Below are positions 11,951 to 23,700 of a stretch of DNA of 64,000 nt, in pieces. Location: positions 124,001 to 188,000 of the forward strand of contig NC_063073.1 in NCBI RefSeq assembly GCF_022605165.1, read 5' to 3'. The notes beneath the pieces were generated by a model that was not told the DNA's origin, searched no databases, and was given only the letters and a program-made list of their open reading frames with translations. How positions within the stretch are numbered: position 1 is the first letter of the stretch; each line of letters starts with the position of its first letter. The translations under genes and the position numbers were made by a program. This DNA comes from Purpureocillium takamizusanense (taxonomy: Eukaryota > Ascomycota > Sordariomycetes > Hypocreales > Ophiocordycipitaceae).

Positions 11951-12418
11951 TATCGTTCTGGCTTGCGGGCTTGCTTCGAGCCCCCCCCCCCCTCCGATAC
12001 TGTTCCCTTGTCGAGATGGCGTTGATTTGGAAAGTGTGGCTGGGTTAGGATTTGTTGCCGGGGACGGCTTTTCGGATGATACCCTTTATTACCTAGACTC
12101 TTGCCGACACGGATGAAATGTCACATCTTATTATTCCACCTAGTTTCCTTTACTGCTACAGCTCCCAGGCAGGAGCATGTCATTGGCGTAACGATCGTGG
12201 GGTTTGTATCATGACTATGTACATGTAGAGCTAAGGTATGTATGTACAGCCCGACGCCCGGGCGCAAAGACAGAAAAAGTGACGTGGGGGGCGTCCGCCC
12301 GCCCAAAACTATGTGCGGAGAAGTGAGGAAGCTATGGAAAGTGAGTAGCATATGAACAATATATGTACCTGTTGTGCTCTTCGGTTGTCTCCTGTGGCCC
12401 GTTGTCGGCGCCCCTGCC
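11951..12418. other. Intergenic, between convergent genes
   Basis: 3' flanks of the M50B-like gene (plus) and the chitinase (minus). A C10 run lies near 11983-11992. No coding potential recognised. Confidence 0.6.
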
Positions 12419-13652
12419 CTACGCAAGGTCGCCCGCCACCTCGCCGAGGAAGCCGTTGTTGGCCCAGAGCTGCGACATGTCCCACATCATGACGCCGCCG
12501 AAGCTGCTGTACTTTTTGCAATACTGGATCGCAGCCTTGAGCTTCTCGCCGTTGGTGTAGCCCCCGCCGGCGCCCGTGTTGGCGGGGATGCCGAGCAGCG
12601 CCTTGACGTTGGGGTTCTTGCTGCCCTTGGCCCACTTGTCCCAGACGTCAAAGTTGAAGGCGTTTTGAGTCTCGGAGCCCACCTGGAAGTTGGACACGCC
12701 GCACCAGTTGTTGTAGAACTGGATCATGATGAAGTCAAAGGCCACGGCGTCCAGCGTCGAGCCGACGGCGGCGTCCGGGAACACGCACTGCGGCGCGGCC
12801 GTCAGGTAGAACTTCTTGCCTCCCGCGCCGTCCATGAGGCTCCGGAGCTTGGCGCCAAAGGCCGGCAGGTTGTTTGTCGACGACTCAAAGTCGAAATCGA
12901 AGCCGTCTACCACGGCGCTGCCAAAGGGGCGGTTGACATTGCTGCCGGACTGGACGGGCCCGAACATGGCCCATAGGCTCTCTGCCGCGCTCTCGGCGTC
13001 GCCCGTCGAGCCCCAGCCGCCTTGGCTGTATGTCGCGCCACCGAGAGACAGGACAAGTGTCTTGCCGTACTTGGACTGGCAAGTCTTGATGTCGGCCCTG
13101 TGAACAATGTTAGACGGTTTATCTCTTTTTAGAACGCGGCCAGTGACAACGAAAGAGATGGGGGAAACGCACTCAATCTCGGGGCACTTCAAGAGGTTGG
13201 GGTTGTCGGGGAACTTGTCGCATTTGTCGCCAGCGCTGGCAAAGTTGGTGATGGGCGGCGTAATGCCGTTCATGAAAGCCAACGGAATGATCTGACAGGT
13301 GCCGTCAGCCTGGGCTCGTGGCAGCAGACTACACATTTCCGACTTACATTGACATCCGAGTCTGGGCGGACAGGCCAAGATCGGCCACAAGTTAGCGGCG
13401 ACAACTTGCTCGCTAGCAGGTGGGCCTGAGACTCACTTTCACAGTAAACGGCAAGGTTCTGCTGGCTGTCCTTCTGGCCGTACGAATTCTGCCCTGAACA
13501 ATATATATTAGATTTGAGGTGTGAAAAACGACTTGGTTCTACCCACCCCAATAGACCGCAATGTTCTTGGACGACCCGGGGTCGAAGCCAGCCAGGGCCA
13601 AGGGCAGGGTAGCGAGCAAGCTCGCGACAGAAGCAAAGGAGCGAAACGGCAT
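12419..13652 (-). CDS. Secreted class III endochitinase (GH18)
   Basis: Cleaves beta-1,4-GlcNAc chains in wall remodelling or attack on other fungi or insects. Five exons: 13652-13547, 13493-13437, 13361-13348 (14 nt), 13291-13173 and 13097-12419, giving 324 residues in one frame. A signal peptide (1-21) precedes AVYWGQNSYGQ, the usual start of class III chitinases. LSLGGA (115-120) and the catalytic DGFDFDFE (Asp166, Asp168, Glu170 as proton donor) are intact. No chitin-binding module or GPI signal is seen, so it is probably free in the medium. All donors are GTRNGT or gtgcgt and all acceptors are CAG. Joined junctions (VYCENSDVN-IIPLAF, CPEIEADIK) match the family, so the gene model is firm. 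Confidence 0.95.
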
Positions 13653-16600
13653 GGTAGTGACAGCAGAGCGCAAAGTCTATGTGCTGGTGATGAAAGTGAG
13701 TGTTGGTGACTGCGGGTGACCAAAGGGACAGTGACTTTGCACGAGGGCATGCATGTTAATATACAAATTTTAAGCCAACATGCCAAAGCTGTAGGGTTGA
13801 TCATCTGCCTGGCCAAGTCTCGCCCGAGCTTTGAGGCACTGGGGCGCCGTCCGTCCCCATGTTGTATGTCACGTTGGACGCAGCAACATCAGAGTCGCCG
13901 TCCAAACTCATACTTACCATCTCGGAGGACTTGGAGCGAGTGAGGTCTACTACATGATCCGCCGCCGATGCTACTTTACGTGAGCTGCCCGCGGCGCTAC
14001 GACCACAACAGATGCCCGAAGACCGGCGCGTGGGATGCCACGGAGGGCGCAGGAAGGGGGTCTCGGGATCGGGGAGTGTTTCCTGGGTGCAGGCTGACGT
14101 GGGAGGGGTGTCCTTTGTCACGAGGGGGAGTCGAGGAGCAAGTCTGAAGATTGAGGTGCGTACGACATCCTCGCTACCTACTTGGGTACAGGATGCAAAG
14201 AAGGGTTAGATGTCCAGTAGGCGCGTAGCTAGGATGGTGGATGGTAGCGTGGCCGGTGTCTAGCAGAAGTGTGGTGACCGTGCCGAGACAGCAGGGGTTC
14301 GCGTTCATCAGGGCAGCATGTCGTTGGGTTGATTCGACGAAGGAAATCCAAGCCGCTCGCTCGGCTCTAGGGGCTTTCTCAAGCCACCGCGGCGCTACCC
14401 TTGTTGCCGCTTGCTGTTTGCAAATGCGGCGATGCTCCGAAGAAGACACCAGCACCTGCAGGGTATACAGGTAGCTCCAGGATGACCTTTCCTGCAGCAG
14501 TTTAGCACGTTCGGATCCGGTAAACATTGGTAGGAGCTTAGCTTCGTTTCATTCCTCTGACATGAATGGAATGCGGGGACGCTTCGTTGTGACTGACAGT
14601 TGGAGACGGGGAAATTACCATCCCGCCATGCGGGTTTGTTTTCGAAGAAGGAATCGAAGACTCACGACAGCGCGACCGAGGACCGGAAGCTACAGGCTTG
14701 TTATTATCGTACGCGGATGTGGGCTCATGAAGGCCTTTCGCTCAGAGGCCAGCGTCGAAGACTGGTATCTGCTTTCCCTCTACCTGTTTGTTCCAGTTCT
14801 CTTGCGATGTGCCTTGTACCTCGTAGCACCGCGAAATATCAAGTTCAACCGCCAGCCCAAAGGTGATACGAAAAGTCATGACGCTTCGCACAACCGCTCG
14901 TGGCGTTCTCGCTCTCGTGGCGTTCTCGCTCTGGTAGCGACATTGATATGTGCTGTAACGTGGGAAGGGGGGCATCAACTGACCGAAGACGTGAAAGGGC
15001 CGCGTCCACAGCTTCTGCTGGTTGGAGGGATGCCGGGTTGTCCAGCTTCGTAGGGAAATCAGCGGTTCAAAGAAGTGTTGGTGTCGATCAGCACAGGCTG
15101 TAGGCGTGAGCTGCCTCGTTAGGCGTAGGGCTCCAAGGGATCGAGACGGGGGCGGACCCCCCTGTATCTGCGGAGCGGAGGACGGCGACGGCGCCGGGAG
15201 AGCAACTGGAGCCGGAGGTTGAGGACGCGAGTCCGAGATGGTGGACGGCAAGGGTCTGGTGGGTGAGGGGACAGACAGTCAGGCTCCATCCACATGTAGT
15301 CGATAGCAATTCGCCGTGCACTCAACGGGCGGTTCGGCGTCAGAGGGCGTTGCGCCGTGCGTGGGGTGCAGGTGCTCGGCGGCCTGGCGGGTGTCACGTA
15401 CCCCAAACGCGCCGTCACGGGCGAGACAAGCATTGAGATGGCGCATGTCAAAACGCTCTCCGCCTTGTTGGTGCTGCAGGTGAGATGCTTCCCCTTGTCC
15501 ACTGCTGTGATTGGGAGACTGACGACACGCCACGGTGTGCATCCGCAGCCTCTTATCGCCTCTCTCTGGCCACTGGACTCGGATCACGGAGAGCTGAGCT
15601 TTGTAAGAGATCGGGGCGCACGCAGCGTGACGTTGGCCGTGGCTGGCTTGCTCCGATGGCGTTGACTCCTTGCTGATGAGCGTTTACCACGGCCGTCGCT
15701 CGCAGTTTGGCTGGGACGACAGAGGGCTTTGGCCTAGAGAACAGACATCAGCCCAGACGAGAGACGTGAGATGGCATCGGACGACGACTGTTGGGCGTTT
15801 CGTGTTTGGCCTTGGTGACAGTGATTAAGGAGAGCCTGCGAAGCGTCGTCTGAAGCTGGGCTGCTGTGGCCTGAGGCCGTTGAGAAGATAGGTAAGTTGG
15901 GTACCTGCAACAACCAAGGCAGGAGCGACTCCCGCGGCTTGCCTCAACTAGACACTCATTGAACCCAGGCGACGGGCCGATGTTGTCGACACGACACGCC
16001 CTCAAGCACATGACTCCTTTCATTGTGCATCGAGGTGTGGTCCGTACCTTGGCTAGCAGGTATTGGTAAGTAGCCAAGGTGCCTACACAACCCAAACTGA
16101 CTTATCAAGACGCCCGTTAGTGTCGGCAATTCCAGCTCGACGCTTCGTGAGCACCTCCGCCGCCACCACCACCACCGCCGTGGCGAACTCATCTTTAACC
16201 CACCGACGTCAGGCGTCACAACCACGACGCAATCAACCCCCCCGGAGCGCCGACGTACGTGACACAACCATATCCGAATGCGATCCTGGCATTCGAGACA
16301 TGTGTGTGCGGCTCAGTGATGCTCCTCTCTCAAAGTGAGCCCGACAAGGTAACAGTCTCCTCTTCATGCCGTGGGCGGTTCGCATACCTAGCACATTTGA
16401 CTCTGGTATATCGACACCGTGTGCAGGATCTACCACATGAAAGGTAGCGGCACGCAGTCACGAACACAAAGGCGCAAGCGCATGTGTTGCTGTGCCCCAA
16501 CATCACCGCGCGCCGCATAAACCAAAGAGTGTCAACGAATCGACTCCTCGCCTGCACGTCATGCGCCCTGCTCACAATCTCCCTCTCCGCCGAATCTCTG

Positions 16601-17947
16601 TACAATGCCGGCCCAGGATACCCCACACGGGGTCCGTTCTGCCTGAGACAACCGGCCGCCACTACGTACTTGGTGCTGCTCTGCTGGTGCTGCGTCGGGG
16701 GCGGCTTCACGCTGCTGCAAGCCCTGCCTTGTTCCTGGCAGGCCAGATAGAGGCCCGGTCACCGCTCAACCGTTTTGGGCCACACGGCCCTCATCGTCGT
16801 GAGGGTTCGGACCACACAAGGACGGCGACCGTGCTGATCTGGGAAGCTCGATTTGAGACCCTGGTCACCCCGGCTTACCCCACGAGACCAGACCAGGGTG
16901 CCGGGAGTGGGAGCGATAACTAAGTTAGCCCCCCCCCTCCCCCAGTTGAGTGATGCCTGCACCAAGGCTTCACACCGGACCTCACTTTTACATAGTCGCA
17001 ACCCAAGTAACGTTACCCCCCCAACCCTACCAACTGATACTGTAGGCTACTGCTATCTCCTTCATACCATCCTCCTTGCCTGAGCCGCAATCGTCAAGCC
17101 GCAGCGGAGAGACTTGGTGCGGCTGATGCAGAGGCTCTCGATGACGTCGGCAATTGCAGCTGCGTACCAAGTTAAGGCTCTTTTCCGATCCTTTAACAAG
17201 CGCCCAAAGACTACTTTTTGTCGTTGGCATCACAAGTATTAAAGAGTCTGAGCGATGGCGTTTCGTTCGTTCTGGACACTACCCATTAACTATTTGTTTC
17301 TGTAGTACCACACAGCCTCTAGCGGCCGCGTAAAGCTCCGTGGCCTTGCCGCTACGTGCTTCGAAACCGAGCCAAGATCGACCTCTTGGCTTCCGTACGT
17401 ATCCAGGAACCAACGTTGACATGATCGTTCCATTCGATCTCGCTTGTTCAAAACCCCCACACAGCCCCTGGATAGGATGCCTGTTAATGCTTTTTGTTGG
17501 AGATGCTGATCCGGCGTGAGCCTACGCGTTCTGACCCGCTGTATCTGGAACACCTTTCGCGGGGGGAACGCTCGCGTCGGCTAAAACTGGTTGGGTCGCC
17601 CATCATTTCTGAGCTGCCTACTAAGTTACGTAGCTTGTTAGAGGCATATTCCCGACTTGTAGGCGCCGCTTAGCGAATGGCCGCGAGACAGCGCTGATCT
17701 TCCTTCCGACTCTTCCGTGAGGGAAGGTAGCACGCTCTGGTCCTGGTGTCACCCATATTTCCGTTGTTCCTCTCCATCTAGCTTAGTAGAAGGGGTTCGC
17801 CGGTCCGAGTTTCCTCTCCGTGTAAAGGGCTTCACAATTGCGAGCCCACGTGTGCGACTTAGAAGGCTTCTATACTAAGAAGCGGATGGCGCGGCTGCTG
17901 GGCTCCAATACTCTGCAAGTGAGGAAATGGTAAATGCCATACCCTCG
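13653..17947. other. Gene-poor region (4.3 kb)
   Basis: No open frame here shows a recognised domain, coherent codon bias or convincing exon chain. It contains a 17-bp tandem duplication (14899-14932) and poly-C/G tracts. Composition is mixed and does not show the strong AT skew of heavily RIP-mutated repeats. It could hold upstream regulatory DNA, noncoding RNA or a decayed gene, but nothing specific can be supported. Confidence 0.5.
14899..14932 (+). repeat. 17-bp tandem duplication, two copies
   Basis: The unit cgtggcgttctcgctct occurs twice head to tail with no mismatch, in noncoding DNA. It looks recent. Confidence 0.9.
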
Positions 17948-19530
17948 TCATGGGGGCGACGCAGCCCTTCCAACGGCAAGACTGACAATCTTGAACCCCT
18001 GCCGACCTTGTGTGAGCCATTGAACAACCACGCGAACGCTCAGGGGGTGAGAAAACTTACGTCATAGCCGACCTCCAAGGCTGCAATCGGGCCTCCTCCT
18101 GTGCCCAAGCGGCCCGTTTGAGGCACGTCAACCCAGCGTCCGACCTGCTGCGACATGCTCCCGTCTTCGAACACACACTGCAGGCCATGTACCCCTCGGT
18201 TTCCAATGCTCACCTCGAGGCCAGAGAGTCTTCCTTGCATGTGCACGGTTTGAGTTCTGGTCGATTTGTATCCCAGAGCTATGGTCTCGCTCTGAGGCGC
18301 TCGGAACGCCAGTCCAGCTACATAAACTTCCGAGCCGAGGTGCACCAAAAAGACTTCCAAGCTCGTGACATTGTCTGGGATTAAAACTTGCTGCGTGTGG
18401 AATAGTCGACATCCTTCAGTAAAGGTTCGGTCTCGCGCGCTGTCGCCCTCGTGTATTTCGGCTGTTGCTCGATCCCACGCGAGCTCATCCGGGATAAGCC
18501 ACGTCCCGAACTCAACGGGGGACTGGAAACAGCGCAGAGAGACGACCTCCCGCGCGTGTTCAAGTAAACGCCAGATGCGCTCTCTGTTTTGAAGTGAGGC
18601 GGGGCCGTTTGAAGAGCTGGTCCGGTAGTACAGCGACCTCCAGTCAAGCGACTGGTTGGTGCTATGCGCACGCTGTCTCCATTCGCTCACCTCGAAGACC
18701 CAGCGCCGCTCATCAGTAGCTGTGAATCGCGACTTCCAGAACTGATTTTCGTCAAAGACGGGGCGGAAAGCTCTCGAGGCGAGTCTGACGCGTGCTACAT
18801 CCAAGGTTGAGAGGTCGCAAGACACGAGGAGGAGAAGCTCTGGTGGCAGCTTCGCAAACGGGTCACGACTCTCCGCGTAGTGTCTGTCCATGATGGTCGG
18901 GACAGGGAATGGCGTCTCGGCCTTCCCATCGTGGAGTGTCTCGTGTTCAATGACGTTCAACGGATTGTGCTTGGCGATATTCGATGTAGGACCTTGATAA
19001 TCAATGCGCAGCGTGGACAGGGCAGGGTCGTGGTGATCGTGGTCAGCCATCAAGAGCCCTCCATATCTGTGTCCCCAGTCCAAGCCTAAGTCCTGGTCGT
19101 GGGCCGGTAGGCTGTCCAGCACCGAGAACATAGTGGGAGGGTCAATCTCCTCTGGGGCAAAGACCCTCCGTGCGAGCTCCCAACAAACGACATGGACAGG
19201 GTAGCCATATCTGCCGTCGATGAAGCCTTGGAACATGACGCCTACTCGAGCGATTTCCGGTGCTCCCATGTCGGCCCAGTGCTTGGTGTAGTCGAGGGGA
19301 GCGGTCCATCGGTCGCCCGCCAGGTCACTCTTGATGCCGATGCCCGAGATTGACACCCCCAGACCGTCATGATTGGTAACTGCTCAATGTCAGCCGCGAG
19401 TAGTCCTGCCGTACGTGACCCAGCTCGAATCAAACGCACCAAGACGGAACTCTTCAAGCCAGCGCGTCGAGTACCCTTGGCGATCACGATCGCAGACGTC
19501 GTACCCGCAGACGAAGCACGCGACGTTCAT
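17948..19530 (-). CDS. F-box domain protein, three exons
   Basis: Probable substrate receptor of an SCF ubiquitin ligase; target unknown. Exons 19530-19440, 19379-18061 and 17998-17948 give 486 residues. The N-terminus has a C-x2-C pair (ACFVCGYDVC). The F-box lies mid-protein as DPFAKLPPELLLLVSCDL followed by VRLASRAF. The C-terminal part (VYVAGLAFRAP..., IALGYKS) matches a common Pezizomycotina F-box architecture. The first junction (EEFRL-VTNHDGLGVSISGIG) and the last (ALEVGYD-GFKIVSLAVG) restore typical family sequence. The last exon codes only 16 residues. Retaining intron two gives an alternative end, VSFLTP. An upstream in-frame ATG exists, but MNVACFVCG fits the family start better. 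Confidence 0.85.
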
Positions 19531-20037
19531 GCTGGCCGCCGCGCAGGTTATCCCGATTCGCTTTTCGTTGCTGGGACCTTCATGAGTGTGGAATGAGTGC
19601 ATAGACCATGGCCGCGTATGTGGAACAACTGGTGGTGGATATCGGTGATGGAGAGTCGGCGTGGTGGTCGGGTAGTTGATTGTTGAGATGACTGAGGCAC
19701 CGCCTTTGGGGCAGCAAGGCAGATGTGACTTCAGCAGTCGGAAGCCCGCCAGCTGCCTCCTAACCACAACATGTCGACGCAGCGCAACGGGGTTGCAATA
19801 AAGCGACAGCGCAAGGAAATTATAAAACTTGATGTCTTGATTCCCTCAGACTTTAGCATCTTGTCCGTGCGCCATGGGCTTGATCGTGTTCTTGTACATG
19901 CACACCAGTCCCAAACGCCAGGCCCTTGTCCCTTGTCCCAAGCTGCCCGGCTCTCCCGAGCTCGGTACATGCGGGTATCCTATGCAATGCACGGCAAGCA
20001 AACTGCCATCAACCGTGTCCCTGCTATCGGCCACGTC
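19531..20037. other. Intergenic region
   Basis: Between two minus-strand genes: 3' flank of FIP1 and promoter of the F-box gene. No coding potential recognised. Confidence 0.55.
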
Positions 20038-21202
20038 CTACCATCGGCCTCGCCCCCGACGACCTCCTCCGAAGCCTCCACGCCCGCCACCGCCACCGCC
20101 GGCGCCGCCTCCAGCCATGCCTTGGTCGTATCCGTACCCTCCCTGGTTGCCTCCAAATCCACCGCCGAAGTTTTGTCCTTGATTGCCTTGGGCGCCGGCA
20201 CCGGCGCCGCCCTGCATGCTGGACATCATGGCGTTCATCTGGCTGGGATCCATTTGTGATGGGTCCATGCCGGATGCCATCATCTGCTGCATCATGGCCT
20301 GCATCTCCGGCGGCATACCGTCCATGCCCGCCATACCTCCCGCGCCGCCAGCGCCGCCGCCACCGGGCATACCCATGCCGCCCATCATCATCATGCTGTT
20401 GAAGTCCTCCATCATCTTCTTGTTGTTTGTAGCAAACGCGTCCGCTCCGAACTCGCCGCGTATGCTTTCCTGTTTGGCCGCGTAGAGAGCCCAAGTGAAC
20501 TCGTCGAAGCCGTAGTTGAAGTAGTCGCTGATATCTGTGCCTGGCTTCCGCCAAGGCTTCTCGTTATCAGGAAGATCTGCGACCTTGTCAGCTTCCAGCT
20601 ACCGGTCCCTATTGAGTCATGAATCACCTTCGTCAATGTTAACCTGAGTAATGGGTTTCCCAGTCGCGGGATAGGTTGGGTTCCCATTGACATCTATCGT
20701 AGATTTAGACGCCGCTGCAGAGGCGCGATCCGCGCTCGGTGCTGCGACGTTGGGGCCTGTTTTTGAGGGCTCATCCTTCCTAGATGGCGGAGGCTTTGCG
20801 GGCGCGTCCGTAGAGGTGGAGCGTTGTGGTATATTTCTGATTTCGCTGTACTTTGCTTGTCTAGAAGTGGAGGAGTCAGCGCGACGACGATATCTCGGCC
20901 CTGCAAAGCGAGGGGCATACGTCGGGGGGGCAGCTGTGGTGCCGTCCTTGCGCTCAGTGATGATGTCAATATCCTGTGATTAGTGATTAGCTAGGCAAGC
21001 CTTGCTCGTATTCGTGGTGGTGAAGGCTTACCGAGTCGTCGTCGTCCTCATCCATCGCGCCGCCCTCGTCTTCCTCCTCGCCTTCTTCCAGCTCGTCCGA
21101 CTTGGATTGCTGGGGCTGCTGGTTGTCGTCGAGTTGGACCTTGGGCTCTTCAGGTTCGTACAGGTCGTCGTCCCCGTCCATTTCCATTTCGTGTTCGGCC
21201 AT
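20038..21202 (-). CDS. FIP1: Pre-mRNA polyadenylation factor FIP1
   Basis: Subunit of the cleavage and polyadenylation factor that tethers poly(A) polymerase to the 3' processing machinery in the nucleus. Exons 21202-21032, 20973-20628 and 20576-20038 encode 351 residues. The N-terminus is acidic (DELEEGEEEDEGG). The diagnostic Fip1 motif, DISDYFNYGFDEFTWALY, sits at the start of exon three, followed by NNKKMMEDFN. The C-terminus is Met/Gly-rich with an RGG-like end (GGRRGRGRW) that may bind RNA. Introns are 58 and 51 nt; the junctions DDDDS-DIDIIT and NIDED-LPDNEKPW keep frame. Length is typical. It is divergent from the nucleoporin gene with a 358-bp shared upstream region. Confidence 0.93.
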
Positions 21203-21560
21203 GGTGGTAGCGCTTGCTTGTACAGCAGTGAGAAGCAGGGTTGATGTTGTCCCACGACGTAAGTCTGGAGCTGGAAAGGTTACATGGATGGGTTGACAGC
21301 TGCCCGCAGGTGGGGAGGTACCCAGGTAATGAACCTGTCCGGGGCAGCTCCAATTGGGCCGACGTTTCTCCGGGTCGGGTGTTGACCCGCCCCAGCTCCG
21401 TCGCGTATCGCAGCCTTTATCAAACCCGGCCCGCTCAAAACTTCCAGAAGCTCTCCCACCTTCCTCCTGTCCCAGTCGTGCCACCGGTCAGCGCCTTGCC
21501 AACGTTTCCAGAAGGCCTCTACCGTGCGATTTGATTCCGTGACCCGTTGCTCGTCGCCCA
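21203..21560. promoter_or_regulatory. Shared upstream region of FIP1 and nucleoporin gene
   Basis: A 358-bp gap between two divergent ATGs must contain both core promoters and leaders. No TATA box is obvious. A bidirectional promoter is inferred from spacing only. Confidence 0.5.
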
Positions 21561-23131
21561 ATGTCTTTGGCGCGTTCAGCCAGCGTCCCTGGTGGTCTGA
21601 CAATCAACACCGGCGTCGCGAACTCTCTGTAAGCGTTTTGGACTCTGCCCATCGGCCTACTCAAAGCGCCCGTCTCGCTGCGCTAGGAGTTGCACGCGCC
21701 TCAAGAGTATCAACTGATATCAAATATTCTCAGGAATACGACGGCAACTCAGCAACCGGCAGCGGGGGGCTTGTTCGGCTCTGGCAGCTCCTCTGCCAAA
21801 CCAACGACGACAACCGGGGCCATGGCGTCCACCGGCGGCCTCTTTGGCGCAGCGCAGCAGAAGACGGGTTCTAACTTGTTCGGCTCCTCAACTGCTACTG
21901 CCACTGCTCAGCCAAGCACGGGAGGAGGCCTCTTTGGTGGTGGTGGTGGTGGCGGCGGCATGACGACCGGTGCTCAACAAGGTCAGCAAGGCACAGGCGG
22001 TGGACTGTTTGGTAGCACAGCACAACAGACGCAACCGACACAGTCGACCGGAGGTGGCCTCTTTGGGTCTGCCGCAAACCAACCACAGCAACAGAGCGGG
22101 GGCCTCTTCGGACAGTCCGCGCAGCAGCCGCAACAGCAGCCGCAACAGCAGCCGCAACAGCAGCAAAGCCAGATTGGTGGAGGTCTTTTTGGGTCTTCTA
22201 CAGTCGCCACTCAACCAGCAACTGGAGGTGGTCTGTTTGGACAGTCGCAGGCCTCGCAAGCCAAGCCATCGGGAGGACTTTTGTAGGTATACCTCGCCCA
22301 CACGTCTTATGTGCGACTAACGATATTACCCTCAGTGGACAAAGTCAGGCGCCGCAGTCTCAAGTAACTAGCAATGTTCCTGCCGTACAAATTAACTACG
22401 ACAACCTCCAACCGCGAACGAGATTCGATGACTTGGCCCAACCTGTCCAAGATGAGATTGCTCTCATTGATAAGGGAATTCAACGGGTGATCAAGATGAA
22501 GGATGAGATTGGCGAGTTCATGCCTCAACATGAGCGAGATATTGAGCAGTTGGGGCGGGATGTCAAGTTTGTCGAGTCCAAGTTCTGGACCGTGCAAGTC
22601 GCTCTGAACCGAGATATTCAGACGGTCAAGGTCCTTCAGGACATGACGAAGAAGAACATTACCGACGCGCAACTGTCGTTCAAGGCAACAGACAACCTCA
22701 AACTGCCCACTCACTACCATCAGACGGGCCTTTTTGCAGGGCCTACGCCGTCAGCCGACTCCAATCCTGCGAATGCGTCATCGGCACATGCCAGTGCGCA
22801 AGACCTCATCACGTACTTCAACCGCATCTGCGACGATGTCGAAAAGTACAAGACGCGGCTGGACGAGTACCGCGCCGAGATCGAGCGGGACATGCCCGGT
22901 GTTGAAAACGGCCTATACGAGCAGATACGCTCGCTCAAGGACCGACACGCAGCAGCTGGCGGAGGTGTACAGGATCAACTCACCCAAGTGCTTTCGGCGC
23001 TCCGGGAAACAGGCAACGCAATTGTCACGCAGGCTGGCCAGATCGCTGACACGAGGGAGCGGCTGTCGCGGCTACAAGCCGGCATTGTGGACAGCGGCGT
23101 TTATGCGTTGGGATTGAAGCGAGAGGTATGA
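21561..23131 (+). CDS. NUP49: GLFG nucleoporin NUP49 (Nup58/45 type)
   Basis: Component of the Nsp1-Nup57-Nup49 channel complex of the nuclear pore. Exons 21561-21628, 21734-22282 and 22336-23131 encode 470 residues. After a short leader (MSLARSASVPGG) there are about ten LFG repeats, mostly GGLFG, in a Gln/Gly/Thr-rich disordered region to about residue 210; one repeat is split by intron two (L-FGQ). The rest is alpha-helical and coiled-coil-like (DEIALIDKGIQRVIKMKDEI, and later heptads), as in Nup49/Nup58, which pairs with Nsp1 and Nup57. Introns of 105 and 53 nt have GT-AG ends and preserve frame. The NUP49 assignment over NUP57 rests on size and helical region and is not tested by alignment. 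Confidence 0.88.
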
Positions 23132-23700
23132 GGGTAGAGGGCATTCCCCTGGGATCCGTCGCAGGGATTGGATATTGGTGAGCGGTGCGTGCGACCCGCT
23201 CGGTTACGCGACCGGCGCCTTGAAGGCTGGGCAGTCGGCGAGAGTTATCTCATGAAGTGCTATACCATGACGAATGGAAGATGGCCGAAGTCGTACTCGT
23301 CGGCTGCTACTTCCCCCGGCAGTAACCGTTCAGGGAGAGCCGCTAGGCGTTTCGATGTGGGATTTATTTAATCATGTCGGGGGTGGAGCAAGGTGCATTT
23401 TCAGGATGGCGATATTGGGCACTCAGAGAGGGGTGCTACTTGAGCAAGGCGGCATGATGGGCGGGCAAAACATGCGGGACGACGCCTGGCCGGCGACAAG
23501 TGATCAAGAGAATCATTTTTTGGCCTATTGCGCCAGCCGTTCCTGCAAACAGTCGTGATGCTTCTGTGAATAATGGGTATCGGCGTCCTTCTCGGCTATC
23601 ATGCATCCCAATGTGCCACGGCGCTGTGTCCCCGCCGCTCAAATACTTCTTCATATCGACCGCCATAGGGGTTTCCAACCCTCTCCGCGCCACTTGTCGC
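23132..23700. other. Intergenic, between convergent genes
   Basis: 3' flanks of the nucleoporin gene and RPC31. A TTTATT (AATAAA on minus) near 23365 could serve RPC31. No coding potential. Confidence 0.5.

Noticed and set aside
14562..15053. 163-codon frame in the gene-poor region
   Set aside because: Low-quality translation with no family similarity and no exon partners.
17100..17900. Possible decayed transposon
   Set aside because: Composition and short frames look odd, but no terminal repeats, transposase motifs or duplicated target site could be found.
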